From Arthrobacter sp. APC 3897 (GTDB lineage: Bacteria > Actinomycetota > Actinomycetes > Actinomycetales > Micrococcaceae): DNA of 64,000 bases. Position 1 is the stretch's first letter; every line of letters begins with the position of its first letter. The notes under the pieces were generated by a model. The model was not told the DNA's origin. It saw only the letters and a program-made list of their open reading frames with translations, and did not search any database. Made by a program: the position numbers and the translations under genes. Below, in pieces: positions 25,495-33,957 of the stretch. The stretch lies in assembly GCF_030407495.1 (NCBI RefSeq), contig NZ_JASDDG010000003.1, positions 1 to 64,000 of the forward strand, read 5' to 3'.

Positions 25495-26022
25495 ATGACC
25501 AGCCGCGACACCCCCCTGGTAGGACTTGTCATGGGCTCTGACTCCGACTGGCCCGTCATGGATGCAGCAGCTGCTGCCCTTGCCGAGTTCGGGATTCCGT
25601 ATGAGGCCGACGTCGTATCCGCCCACCGGATGCCCACGGAAATGATTGAGTACGGCCAGCAGGCACACCGCCGCGGGCTTCGGGTCATCATCGCCGGCGC
25701 CGGCGGCGCAGCCCACCTGCCCGGCATGCTTGCGGCCGTCACGCCCCTTCCGGTCATTGGTGTTCCCGTTCCGCTGAAGTACCTCGACGGCATGGATTCC
25801 CTGCTGTCCATCGTGCAGATGCCCGCCGGTGTTCCGGTGGCCACCGTCTCCATCGGCGGAGCCCGCAACGCCGGGCTCCTGGCCGTGCGGATGCTCGCTG
25901 CCGGCACGGACCCGCTGGCTGCCAACCTGCAGCAGCAGCTGCTGGAGTTCGCGGCCGGACTGCGCCAGACTGCCCTGGCGAAGGGTGCCAACCTGCGCAC
26001 CTCAGTCACCGGCAGCGACTAG
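25495..26022 (+). CDS. purE: N5-CAIR mutase
   Basis: Class I PurE of 175 residues that shifts the carboxyl of N5-CAIR to form CAIR. The phosphate loop [11 protein letters not shown] (12-22), the catalytic SAHRMP (42-47) with the invariant His, and [13 protein letters not shown] are all present. The ATG starts right after the purK stop (TAAATG), with AAGGAG seven bases before it, so the pair is one operon. An LCP-family gene follows 10 bases later on the same strand and may be read through. Confidence 0.97.
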   Translation: MTSRDTPLVGLVMGSDSDWPVMDAAAAALAEFGIPYEADVVSAHRMPTEMIEYGQQAHRRGLRVIIAGAGGAAHLPGMLAAVTPLPVIGVPVPLKYLDGMDSLLSIVQMPAGVPVATVSIGGARNAGLLAVRMLAAGTDPLAANLQQQLLEFAAGLRQTALAKGANLRTSVTGSD

Positions 26023-26032
26023 GCCCCCGCGC

Positions 26033-27712
26033 ATGGATTCGAGGGACAGAGAGAATGACGGCGCCGGGCTGCTGACGGATCCGGTGCGGAATCCGCAGTC
26101 GGCCCCGCCGCACACCCGCACCAAACGAGCGTTCATCCTGCTTTTGCTCACTCTGGTGCTGCCCGGATCCGCACAGGTGGTGGCCGGAAACCGCCGGCTG
26201 GGCAGGCGGGCCCTGCAGGTGACATTCGCGGTCTGGGCCCTGGTCATTGCGGCGCTGGTGCTGGCGCTGACCAACCGCATCATGCTGGTGAACATCGTCA
26301 CCAACGGCTGGACGTCCTTTGTCCTGATGCTGGTCCTGGGACTGCTGGCGGTGGGCTGGGCCCTGCTGTTCCTGAATACTCTGCGCATTATTCGCCCGCC
26401 GCTGCTGGAACGGCGGATGCGTCCGGTGATCGCCGGACTTTTGACCCTCCTGGTTGTGGGGACCAGCGGAGGATTGGCTTACACCGCCTACATGCTCAAC
26501 GTCGGCCGCCACGCGGTGGGCAGCATCTTCGCTTCCGGACCGTCGCTTGATCCGGTGGACGGCCGCTACAACTTCATGCTGATGGGCGGCGACGCCGGCG
26601 AGGACAGGACAGGCCTGCGCCCGGACAGCATGTCCGTGATCAGCGTGGATGCCAAGACCGGCAAGTCCATTACCTTCAGCCTTCCCCGGAACTTCCAGAA
26701 TGCTCCGTTCCCTGCCGATTCGCCGCTGGCCGAGGTGTACCCGGAGGGCTACAACTGTGGTGACGAGTGCATCCTGAACAGCCTGTACCAGAACGTGATG
26801 GAGAACTATCCGGACCTCTACCCGGAATCCTCGGACCCGGGCGCCGAGGCCATGATGGATGCGGCCTCCGGCATTCTGGACCTGGAGGTCCAGGCCTACG
26901 TGATCGTGGACATGGAGGGCTTCTCCAAACTGATTGACGCCATGGGCGGCATCACCATTGACGTTGGCGGCTGGGTTCCGATCACCGCCGGGGAAATCCC
27001 CGGCACCAACCGGCACTATCCCCCGGACGGCTGGATTGCCCCGGGCACCCAAAAGATGGACGGCTACACGGCGCTCTGGTACGCCCGGTCGCGGGAGTTT
27101 GTCACCGACTACCACCGGATTGCCCGGCAGCAGTGCGTGCAGCAGGCCATGGTTGCCCAATTGGATCCCGCCACGCTGCTGACCCGTTTCCAGGCCATTG
27201 CCTCCGCCGGGGAGCAGATCGTCAAGACCGACCTTCCGCAGGACCAGCTCGGCAGTTTCCTTGATCTTGCACTCAAGGCCAAGGGCCAGCCGATGGAGCG
27301 CCTGACCATCGGACCGCCCGACTTCGGCACTGCCGCGGACAACTTCGTCACTTACCCGGACTTTGACCGGATTCATGCCGCCGTGGAGCGGATGATCTCC
27401 GGGCAGAGCGCGGAACCGGAACCGGCTGCACCCGCCGAAGAACCCGCCGAGGCTCCGGCAGGGGAAGCTCCTGCAGAGGAAGCACCGGCCGGGGAAGCAC
27501 CTGCTGATGACAGCGGTGCCGCAGAACCGGAGACCGGCACTGACACCGGCGCCGAAATCGGCACGGAAACCGGTCCGGCAGCGGATCTGGGAACCGGGGA
27601 CGCCGAGCAGCCCGAGATCACCGAGGAGTATCTGCAGTATCTGGCGGAAATCCAGGATGATGCCACTTTGGGAACCCTGCTCAGCAACAATGGGAACTGC
27701 AGCCCCGGATAG
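26033..27712 (+). CDS. LytR-CpsA-Psr (LCP) family wall-polymer ligase
   Basis: Membrane-anchored phosphotransferase of 559 residues expected to attach lipid-linked glycopolymers to peptidoglycan. Three or four hydrophobic helices occupy about 28-155. The LCP domain follows: LMGGDAGEDRTGLRPDSM (183-200) with the conserved Asp and Arg, FSLPRNFQ, a Cys pair in GYNCGDECI, and WYARSREFVTDYHRIARQQ. Residues from about 457 form a Glu/Ala/Pro/Thr-rich tail with AGEAPAEEAPAGEAP repeats, possibly wall-spanning, before a final polar segment. ATG 26033 has no clear ribosome site and lies 10 bases after purE. The corresponding M. tuberculosis gene in this block is Rv3267. Confidence 0.92.
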   Translation: MDSRDRENDGAGLLTDPVRNPQSAPPHTRTKRAFILLLLTLVLPGSAQVVAGNRRLGRRALQVTFAVWALVIAALVLALTNRIMLVNIVTNGWTSFVLMLVLGLLAVGWALLFLNTLRIIRPPLLERRMRPVIAGLLTLLVVGTSGGLAYTAYMLNVGRHAVGSIFASGPSLDPVDGRYNFMLMGGDAGEDRTGLRPDSMSVISVDAKTGKSITFSLPRNFQNAPFPADSPLAEVYPEGYNCGDECILNSLYQNVMENYPDLYPESSDPGAEAMMDAASGILDLEVQAYVIVDMEGFSKLIDAMGGITIDVGGWVPITAGEIPGTNRHYPPDGWIAPGTQKMDGYTALWYARSREFVTDYHRIARQQCVQQAMVAQLDPATLLTRFQAIASAGEQIVKTDLPQDQLGSFLDLALKAKGQPMERLTIGPPDFGTAADNFVTYPDFDRIHAAVERMISGQSAEPEPAAPAEEPAEAPAGEAPAEEAPAGEAPADDSGAAEPETGTDTGAEIGTETGPAADLGTGDAEQPEITEEYLQYLAEIQDDATLGTLLSNNGNCSPG

Positions 27713-27747
27713 CACTGCCACACCTCATCACCGCTGAAAAGAGAACC

Positions 27748-29133
27748 ATGTACCTGCTGAACAACACCCTCCGGCCCTATGCCTGGGGTTCGGTAACCGC
27801 CATGGCGGAGCTTTTTGGCCGGGAGCCCTCCGGCGAACCGGAAGCTGAACTGTGGATCGGCGCCCACCCGGGGGCGCCGTCGGCCCTGGTGCCGCCGGTG
27901 CCGGAGGCACAGACCCTTGACGAGCTGATCGCTGCTGATCCGCAGCAGATGCTGGGCCGGGAGACGGCGCAGGCCTACGGCGGGGTCCTGCCCTTCCTCG
28001 CCAAGGTCCTGGCCGCGGGATCGCCGCTGTCGCTGCAGGTCCATCCCACCAGGGACCAGGCCGAGGCCGGTTTTGCCGCCGAGGAGGCCGCCGGGCTGGA
28101 CCGCGGGGCTTCGGACCGCAACTACAAGGACCAGAACCACAAGCCGGAAATGATCTTCGCGCTGACGCCGTTTGAAGCACTCTGCGGCTTCCGCGAACCG
28201 GACGAGGCGGCGGATATCTTCCGGACTGTTGTCCGCGCGGTGTCCGCGCAGAAGAGTGCGGTTCCGGATCTGCTCACCTGGACCGTCAATGAGCTCTCCA
28301 GCGGGCATCCAGCACCGGAGAGGCTGCAGCGTGTCTTCCGGGCCCTGATCGAGGGCGGCGAAGAGGTGCGTGAAGCGGTCCGTCTCTCGGCCGCGGCCCT
28401 TGAAGCCGCCGGCACCGGAGACGGTGCCGCAGCGTCCGGCTCCGCAGACAAAGAATCAGTGCCGTATGCCAGGGAACTGGCAACGGCCGTGGAGCTGAAC
28501 GCCTTCTATCCCGGCGACCCCGGGGTGCTGCTGTCCCTGCTGCTGAACCGCGCCTCCCTGCAGCCCGGCGAGGCCGTGTATCTTCCTGCGGGCAACGTCC
28601 ATGCCTATCTCAGCGGCCTCGGCATTGAGGTCATGGCGTCCTCGGACAATGTGCTGCGCGGCGGACTGACGCCCAAGCACGTGGACGTAGGGGAACTGCT
28701 CAAGACGGTGGATTTCCGGCCGCTGGGCATCCCCGCCCTGAAACCGGAGTTCACCCAGATGGGTCAGGAGCTCTACCGTCCCCCGTTCGCTGAGTTCATG
28801 CTGCAGCGGATCGAACTGGAACAGCGCGCGCAGGACACGGGCGAAGGCTACTCCCCCGCCGCATCCATGTCCGGCTCAGACGTGTCGGTGCTGCAAAACG
28901 GGCCTACCGTGGTGATCGTGGTCCGTGGCACCGTCGTCCTGGATTCCCCCAAGGGTGACCTGGTGCTGGAGACCGGGCAAAGCGCGTTCATTCCCGCCGC
29001 AGAAGCGCCGGTCATCGCCAAGCTGTCGGCACATTCAGCCCAGCATGACGACGGCGCACTCGCCTTTGCGGTGACAGTGGGCTCCACGGACGCGGACCTG
29101 CCCGATCCCGCGGCCCCGCGCCTGGACATCTAG
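27748..29133 (+). CDS. manA: Mannose-6-phosphate isomerase, class I
   Basis: Zinc enzyme of 461 residues that interconverts fructose-6-P and mannose-6-P, feeding GDP-mannose and polyprenyl-P-mannose (the Pmt donor). Zinc ligands are visible as Gln97 and His99 in LSLQVHPT, Glu134 in HKPEM and a later His in LPAGNVHAYLSG. The N-terminus YAWGSVTAMAELFG and the NVLRGGLTPKHVDV segment are typical. AAAAGAGA precedes ATG 27748. It lies 35 bp after the LCP gene. A phosphomannomutase gene, usually nearby in actinobacteria, is absent from this window. Confidence 0.95.
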   Translation: MYLLNNTLRPYAWGSVTAMAELFGREPSGEPEAELWIGAHPGAPSALVPPVPEAQTLDELIAADPQQMLGRETAQAYGGVLPFLAKVLAAGSPLSLQVHPTRDQAEAGFAAEEAAGLDRGASDRNYKDQNHKPEMIFALTPFEALCGFREPDEAADIFRTVVRAVSAQKSAVPDLLTWTVNELSSGHPAPERLQRVFRALIEGGEEVREAVRLSAAALEAAGTGDGAAASGSADKESVPYARELATAVELNAFYPGDPGVLLSLLLNRASLQPGEAVYLPAGNVHAYLSGLGIEVMASSDNVLRGGLTPKHVDVGELLKTVDFRPLGIPALKPEFTQMGQELYRPPFAEFMLQRIELEQRAQDTGEGYSPAASMSGSDVSVLQNGPTVVIVVRGTVVLDSPKGDLVLETGQSAFIPAAEAPVIAKLSAHSAQHDDGALAFAVTVGSTDADLPDPAAPRLDI

Positions 29134-29206
29134 CGGCTCAGGCTGATCCTTCGGGCAGATAACGGCCCAAAGCACGCCTGCGCGAATCGGCAAACCCCGT
29201 TCCCGC

Positions 29207-29302
29207 CCGCCGAGTGTACACACGACGCCGCTCCGGCCGACTCATTCCGGCACGACGTCGACACTCGGCGGCCGTAATGGGCACGACGTCGACACTCGAC
29301 GG
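29207..29302. repeat. Intergenic repeat cluster (three units)
   Basis: Two direct copies of a 21-bp unit begin CACGACGTCGACACTCG, at 29251-29271 and 29282-29302 (period 31, one mismatch). A third copy lies in inverted orientation, with CCGCCGAGTGT (29207-29217) pairing perfectly with ACACTCGGCGG (29261-29271). It fills the gap between convergent manA and the FemX-like gene and could also act as a terminator. Confidence 0.75.
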
Positions 29303-29310
29303 GGAAAAAC

Positions 29311-30339
29311 CTACCGGCGGACCCGGGCCTTGGCCGCGCCGGCCAGTCCGCGCAGCTTCCGCAGGCCGTTCTTGGCCAGCGGCAGGGCCGTGGTGAACAC
29401 CGGGTACAGCGGAGAGAGCGGCTTGTCCCAGGTCCCGGCCAGCTGGTTCTCGTGCTTGGCCCAGCCCATCTTGAACTTGGAAACGCCGTCATTAAGCAGA
29501 CCGTTGAAGTCATAGCGGATGATGCCGCGTTCCTTCATCTCCCGGACCGCGTGCCACTTCAGCGCATAGTTGGCACGCAGATGCTCACCCTCTTCGGTCA
29601 TGCCGCCGTAGAGCTCAAACGAGGTGTAGCCGCTGGTGGACAGCCACAGGAAAGCGACAACGTCGTTGCCGCTGAACGCTGCGTAAACCGGCGAATCCTC
29701 GCCCAGGTTGTCGAAGATATCCAGGTAGTAGCCGTCTTCGTGGATCCCGAAGCCGGCACGCTCGGCGGTCTGCTTGTACACGGCCAGGCACCGGGGAATC
29801 TCGTCCCGGGTGACCCGGCGGTATTCCAGGGCCTCGCGGCCGGACTTGCGGATGTACTGGCGATGCTTCTTGGACATGTCCGCGAGCAGCTCATCTTCGG
29901 TGCGGGACAAATCCAGGATCAGGGTGCGGCCGATGAGGATGGTGTTGGCTGAGGGCCGGAAGCCTGCAGCGGGCAGACCGGCGGTCATTTCGCCGCCGGC
30001 ATCCCAGTCAGGCTCAATGCTCAGGGCCACCGGGCCGTGGGCTGCCTTAACGTAGTCGCTGACGGTCCCGAGGATTTCCAGCTCGCGGCCGGGTACGGAC
30101 TGCGGTCCGCGCGGAATGTAGGCAAGCGCCTTGAACGGGAACGGCAGCCGGCGCAGCAGCACCTGCGCGGCGCCCACCACCTTGCCGCCGTCGTCCTCGA
30201 TCAGCAGCCGGTCCACGCTCCAGTTGTGTTCAGCCTTCGTCTTGCCCCAGCCCCACAACTGCTGCGGATGTCCGTTGAAGCTGTTGACGGCTTCATTCCA
30301 GCGGACGGAATCGGAACAGGGTGTAACGCGCAGTGTCAT
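29311..30339 (-). CDS. FemX-like lipid II amino-acyltransferase (FemABX family)
   Basis: Peptidyltransferase-like GNAT-fold protein of 342 residues that would add an amino acid to the peptidoglycan stem peptide from aminoacyl-tRNA, making the interpeptide bridge found in Micrococcaceae. Family features are WNEAVNSFNGHPQQLWGWG at the start, AYIPRGPQS, LSRTEDELLADMSKKHRQYIRKS in the middle and YALKWHAVREMKERGIIRYDFNG with FKMGWAKH near the end. The tail is basic. The amino acid added cannot be told. ATG 30339 lies seven bases after TAGGCT, the gap itself being GGAAAGC. Divergent from the TspO-like gene, with 77 bp between. Confidence 0.9.
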   Translation of the reverse strand: MTLRVTPCSDSVRWNEAVNSFNGHPQQLWGWGKTKAEHNWSVDRLLIEDDGGKVVGAAQVLLRRLPFPFKALAYIPRGPQSVPGRELEILGTVSDYVKAAHGPVALSIEPDWDAGGEMTAGLPAAGFRPSANTILIGRTLILDLSRTEDELLADMSKKHRQYIRKSGREALEYRRVTRDEIPRCLAVYKQTAERAGFGIHEDGYYLDIFDNLGEDSPVYAAFSGNDVVAFLWLSTSGYTSFELYGGMTEEGEHLRANYALKWHAVREMKERGIIRYDFNGLLNDGVSKFKMGWAKHENQLAGTWDKPLSPLYPVFTTALPLAKNGLRKLRGLAGAAKARVRR

Positions 30340-30419
30340 GCTTTCCAGCCTACCGGGGGTTGCCGAAGCTCCCGGCGCGCCTCCCCTGTGGTCCCAGCCA
30401 CTTGTTACGCTCGAATATG
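30337..30419. promoter_or_regulatory. Divergent leaderless promoters, FemX-like / TspO-like
   Basis: Minus: TAGGCT (30352-30347), seven bases, ATG 30339. Plus: TACGCT (30406-30411), five bases, ATG 30417. Confidence 0.6.
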
Positions 30420-31274
30420 ACTACTTCTCCCTCCGGCACCCGTTCCCAGGTCTCCGCCCCGCGAGGAAATGATCTCGCCCGACAGCTAACGGTCACTGTT
30501 TGTTACGTCATCTGCATTGTTGGTTCAGTCATCGGCGTGGGCGTTTTCGGCGGCACGCCCATCGCCGAAGCGGCCGGCGGCGCGCTGAACGCCGACGCCA
30601 CGTATCTGGCCCCGGCCAGCGGCGCGTTCTCCATTTGGTCAGTGATTTACACCGGCCTCGGCGCGTACACGATCTGGCAGTGGCTGCCGTCCCAGCGCTC
30701 CTCCGCCCGGCAGCGTTCGCTGGGCTGGCTGGTCGCTGCCACGCTGCTCCTGAACGCCGCCTGGATCCTGACCGTCCAGGCCGGATGGGTGGCCGTCAGC
30801 GTCCTGGTGATCGTTGCCCTGCTCGTGGTCCTCGCTGCCTGCTTCGCCCGCTACTCCCGGACACCCGCTTCCAACTGGATTGAAGCCATTGCCGTGGACG
30901 GAACCCTGGGCCTGTATCTGGGCTGGGTGGCCGTGGCCACCTGCGCCAACACGGCCGCTGCCCTGACCGACGCCGGGTTCGACGGTTTCGGGCTCGCCCC
31001 GGAAGTCTGGTCCGTCGCTATCCTGGCCGTGGTCGCAGCCGTTGCCGTGGCTCTGGCAGCCTACGGCCGCGGACGGCTGGCTCCGGCCGCTGCGCTGTCC
31101 TGGGGCCTCTCGTGGATTGCCGTGTCACGCCTCAACGGCGAACTTCTCTCCACCGGAACCGCCATTGCCGCGGTTGCCGCCGCAGTTGTCGTCGCCCTGG
31201 CCGCCATTGTGTACCGGATCATCGGACGCAACCGGATCCCCGCCGCCGCGGCATCCTCCGCCGCACACCGGTAA
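30417..31274 (+). CDS. TspO/MBR-like five-to-eight-helix membrane protein
   Basis: Hydrophobic protein of 285 residues. The segment YLAPASGAFSIWSVIYTGLGAYTIWQWLP resembles the Pro/Trp-containing loop-helix of the TspO/MBR tryptophan-rich sensory family, and NAAWILTVQAGWVAVSVLVI fits helix three. It is longer than TspO (about 160) with extra helices at the C-terminus. TspO members bind porphyrins or isoprenoid-like ligands; the ligand here is unknown. ATG 30417 is five bases after TACGCT, so it is probably leaderless. A strong terminator follows. Family assignment is moderate. Confidence 0.7.
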   Translation: MTTSPSGTRSQVSAPRGNDLARQLTVTVCYVICIVGSVIGVGVFGGTPIAEAAGGALNADATYLAPASGAFSIWSVIYTGLGAYTIWQWLPSQRSSARQRSLGWLVAATLLLNAAWILTVQAGWVAVSVLVIVALLVVLAACFARYSRTPASNWIEAIAVDGTLGLYLGWVAVATCANTAAALTDAGFDGFGLAPEVWSVAILAVVAAVAVALAAYGRGRLAPAAALSWGLSWIAVSRLNGELLSTGTAIAAVAAAVVVALAAIVYRIIGRNRIPAAAASSAAHR

Positions 31275-31311
31275 CCGTCCGCCGTCGAACTCCTGCCTCC
31301 CGCAGGGCAGC

Positions 31312-31343
31312 AAAAAGCCCCGGAATTGCTTCCGGGGCTTTTT
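31312..31343. terminator. Strong intrinsic terminator
   Basis: Perfect 14-bp stem AAAAAGCCCCGGAA (31312-31325) with TTCCGGGGCTTTTT (31330-31343), loop TTGC. It has a T-run on both strands and so serves the TspO-like gene and converging glpX. Confidence 0.95.
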
Positions 31344-31364
31344 CGGTGCGCAGACGCCCGTGGC

Positions 31365-32393
31365 CTACTTCAGGCGGGCGTAGGACTCCCACTTGTGTGA
31401 CTGGTGCTCGCCGTCCACCACGCGGATGGTGCCGGACTTGGAACGCATCACGATGGACTGCGTCAGCACGCGGTCCTTCTTGTACCGCACGCCGCGGACC
31501 AGGTCACCGTCGGTGATTCCGGTGGCCGCAAAGTAGCAGTTGTCGCTGGTGACCAGGTCATTGGTGGTCATGACGCGGTCCAGGTCGTGGCCGGCGTCGA
31601 TGGCCTTCTGCTTTTCCTCATCGGAGGTGGGCCACAGCCGGCCCTGAATGACGCCGCCCAGGGTCTTGATGGCACAGGCGGTAATGATGCCTTCGGGAGT
31701 GCCGCCGATGCCCATCAGGGCGTCGACGTCGGTTCCCTCGCGGGCGGCGGCGATGCCGCCGGCAACGTCACCGTCCATCAGCATCCGGGTACGGGCACCG
31801 GCGTCGCGGATTTCCTGCACGAGCGGCTTGTGCCGGTCCCGCTCCAGGATCATCACGTTGAGCTGGTTGATCTTCTTGCCCTTGGCCTTGGCGATCAGGT
31901 GCAGGTTCTGCTTGACCGGCAGGCGCAGGTCCACCATGTCGGCGGCTTCGGGACCGGTGACCAGCTTTTCCATGTAGAACACGGCGGAGGGGTCAAACAT
32001 GGTGCCGCGCTCTGCCACGGCCAGCACGGCCAGGGCGTTGTTGATGCCCAGGGCGGTCAGCCGGGTGCCGTCAATCGGGTCCACTGCAACGTCGCACAGG
32101 GCGCCCGTGCCGTCACCCACGTGCTCGCCGTTGTACAGCATGGGGGCTTCGTCTTTTTCGCCTTCACCAATCACCACAACACCGTTGAAGTGCACGGTGG
32201 AAATGAGGGAACGCATGGCGTCGACGGCGGCACCGTCGGCCGCGTTCTTGTCACCGAAGCCCACCCAGTGGCCGCCGGCAATGGCGGCTGCCTCCGTGAC
32301 CCGGACCAGTTCCAGGGCCAGGTTCCGGTCCGGCTCGTCGTCGCCTACTGCCAGGGCGGGGGAAAGTGTGGAGTACTGAGCGCCTTTGGACAC
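31365..32393 (-). CDS. glpX: Fructose-1,6-bisphosphatase, class II
   Basis: Gluconeogenic phosphatase of 342 residues (GlpX/SEBP family), the main FBPase of actinobacteria (Rv1099c). The metal-binding motif VDPIDGTRLTA, the GEGEKDEAPMLYNGE stretch and MGIGGTPEGIITACAIK are intact. The GTG at 32393 follows GATGAGG by six bases and is preferred; an in-frame ATG four codons upstream (32405) is the alternative. A perfect 12-bp palindrome, TCGAAATTTCGA, lies at 32408-32419. glpX, DUF4245 and fumC occur together as in Rv1098c-Rv1100. Confidence 0.95.
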   Translation of the reverse strand: MSKGAQYSTLSPALAVGDDEPDRNLALELVRVTEAAAIAGGHWVGFGDKNAADGAAVDAMRSLISTVHFNGVVVIGEGEKDEAPMLYNGEHVGDGTGALCDVAVDPIDGTRLTALGINNALAVLAVAERGTMFDPSAVFYMEKLVTGPEAADMVDLRLPVKQNLHLIAKAKGKKINQLNVMILERDRHKPLVQEIRDAGARTRMLMDGDVAGGIAAAREGTDVDALMGIGGTPEGIITACAIKTLGGVIQGRLWPTSDEEKQKAIDAGHDLDRVMTTNDLVTSDNCYFAATGITDGDLVRGVRYKKDRVLTQSIVMRSKSGTIRVVDGEHQSHKWESYARLK

Positions 32394-32407
32394 GTCTAAC
32401 CTCATCT

Positions 32408-32419
32408 TCGAAATTTCGA
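32408..32419. promoter_or_regulatory. 12-bp palindrome just upstream of glpX
   Basis: TCGAAATTTCGA, perfectly self-complementary, 14 bases before the preferred GTG start. It could be an operator or chance. Confidence 0.4.
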
Positions 32420-32559
32420 TGCGAACCGCTTGGCGTTTAAACCAAAACGGATGATCCTTGCTCCGATCATAGTCGGTGTGGTCTGCGGCACCGCCAACCG
32501 TACTGCGGATGGCCTGTTGCTTTAACCGGCCCGACTAGGAGTTGGGGGGCCGGATAAGC

Positions 32560-32574
32560 GATCATGGAAGGGTG
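32560..32574 (+). promoter_or_regulatory. Candidate leaderless promoter, DUF4245 gene
   Basis: GATCAT (32560-32565), six bases (GGAAGG), GTG 32572. The gap could also act as a very close ribosome site. Confidence 0.4.
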
Positions 32575-33156
32575 AGTGAGCAGCAGCAGGACCAAGAGAC
32601 GCCCGTAACCCCGGTACTAACCAAAAAGCAGGCCCAAAAGGCCAATGCCACGGTGATCGGCATGCTGATTGCCACCGGCGTTACGCTGCTGCTGGTCCTG
32701 GTTCCGGTGCTGCTGAACCCCGCCCCCAAGATGCAGATCCGCAGTGTTGACGTCAAGGCGACCGCGTTGCAGGCGGCCGGAGATGCCGGGTACGCCCCCC
32801 TGGCGCCGAACCTGCCCGACGGCTGGAGCGCCAACTACGCCCGCTGGGAAGCCTCCGGCAGTGCCGGCGTCCCCGTCTGGGAAGTGGGTTATCTCACTCC
32901 CGGCATGGAATTCATCCGCCTGTCCGAGACTTCCGCCGGGAACCCCACCTGGATTGCCCAGACCTCCGGCGATGCCAAGGTTGCCGGCGAGCGTACAGCC
33001 GGCGGACAGACCTGGGAGCTGCGGGACTCGGCGGACGGCAAGGCCAGCATGGTGCTGGAGCTGAACGGTTTAACCGTAGTCCTCACGGGCGAGGCGGACC
33101 TTGCCGAGTTTGATGTCCTCGCAGAAGCGGTAGTCAGCGACCTTAGTAACGATTAG
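32572..33156 (+). CDS. DUF4245 single-pass membrane protein
   Basis: Protein of 194 residues with a polar cytosolic N-terminus of about 25 residues, one helix (IGMLIATGVTLLLVLVPVLL, about 32-51) and an outside domain beginning IRSVDVKATALQAAGDAGY. LPDGWSANYARWE and the C-terminal LTGEADLAEFDVLAEAV are typical of DUF4245. The function is unknown. The counterpart Rv1100 is also divergent from glpX. It lies 35 bp before the carbonic anhydrase gene. Confidence 0.85.
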   Translation: MSEQQQDQETPVTPVLTKKQAQKANATVIGMLIATGVTLLLVLVPVLLNPAPKMQIRSVDVKATALQAAGDAGYAPLAPNLPDGWSANYARWEASGSAGVPVWEVGYLTPGMEFIRLSETSAGNPTWIAQTSGDAKVAGERTAGGQTWELRDSADGKASMVLELNGLTVVLTGEADLAEFDVLAEAVVSDLSND

Positions 33157-33178
33157 CTGCCCGGTGCGGCGGCGGGGT

Positions 33179-33194
33179 TACGCTAAGACCTGTG
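33179..33194 (+). promoter_or_regulatory. Leaderless promoter, carbonic anhydrase
   Basis: TACGCT (33179-33184), seven bases, GTG 33192. Confidence 0.6.
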
Positions 33195-33851
33195 AATGAA
33201 CCCACCGCTTCAGCAATAACACCCGCCCAGGCCTGGCAGACACTGCGGGAAGGCAACGCCCGCTTCGTCGCGGGTCAGTCCTCACACCCCAACCAAGACG
33301 CGAGCAGGCGCAGCTCCCTCGTGGACCAGCAGAACCCCTTTGCCGTCATCTTCGGCTGCTCCGACTCCCGGCTCGCCGCCGAAATCATCTTCGATCTTGG
33401 CCTCGGCGACGCCTTCGTGATCCGCACAGCCGGCCAGGTGATTGACGACGCCGTCCTCGGCTCCCTGGAATACAGCGTCGCCAAGCTCGGCGTGCCGCTC
33501 ATTCTGGTGCTGGGCCATGACAGCTGCGGAGCGGTGACCGAGGCCAAGCGCACGGTGGACACGGGAGAGATGCCCGGCGGGCACCTGCGCAACCTCGTGG
33601 AACGGATTACCCCCTCCGTCCTCGCCGCCCAGCGCAACGGACTCACCGAGGTCAACGACATGGTGGTGGAGCACACCAAGCAGACCGCCGCCCGGCTGGT
33701 GGAAAGTTCCTCCATTATCTCCGCAGCCGTCGAGGAGGGCCGGACCGCCGTCATCGGCGTCTCCTACCGGCTGGCCGAGGGCGCAGCGGACCTGGTCTCC
33801 GGGTACGGCGCCCTCACCCACCCCGCCGTCGTGCGCTCACCCGTTTCCTGA
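33192..33851 (+). CDS. Beta-class carbonic anhydrase
   Basis: Zinc enzyme of 219 residues that interconverts CO2 and bicarbonate, supplying bicarbonate to carboxylases such as PurK. Zinc ligands Cys56, His109 and Cys112 and the Asp58-Arg60 dyad are all present (FGCSDSR and LGHDSCGAV). No signal peptide is seen, so it is cytosolic. GTG 33192 is seven bases after TACGCT; a nearby ATG is out of frame. A bulged hairpin (33852-33885) follows before fumC. Confidence 0.95.
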   Translation: MNEPTASAITPAQAWQTLREGNARFVAGQSSHPNQDASRRSSLVDQQNPFAVIFGCSDSRLAAEIIFDLGLGDAFVIRTAGQVIDDAVLGSLEYSVAKLGVPLILVLGHDSCGAVTEAKRTVDTGEMPGGHLRNLVERITPSVLAAQRNGLTEVNDMVVEHTKQTAARLVESSSIISAAVEEGRTAVIGVSYRLAEGAADLVSGYGALTHPAVVRSPVS

Positions 33852-33885
33852 CCTGCCGGTCCCCGGAACACGGCGCCGGGGCAGG
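33852..33885 (+). terminator. Weak bulged hairpin after carbonic anhydrase
   Basis: CCTG (33852-33855) and CCCCGG (33861-33866) pair with CCGGGG (33876-33881) and CAGG (33882-33885), leaving a five-base bulge. No T-run. Confidence 0.35.
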
Positions 33886-33941
33886 GACACGGGCGGCGTC
33901 ACCGGACGACCGCGCGTTTCTGCCCCGGCACCCTCGGATAC

Positions 33942-33957
33942 TAGGCTTGGGACCATG
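33942..33957 (+). promoter_or_regulatory. Leaderless promoter, fumC
   Basis: TAGGCT (33942-33947), seven bases, ATG 33955. Confidence 0.6.

Noticed and set aside
26006-27721. 571-codon open frame opposite the LCP gene (and others such as 8937-10571 +)
   Set aside because: These long frames mirror the codon bias of the real gene on the other strand. They have no domains, and their composition (many His, Gly, Gln) is typical of GC-driven shadows.
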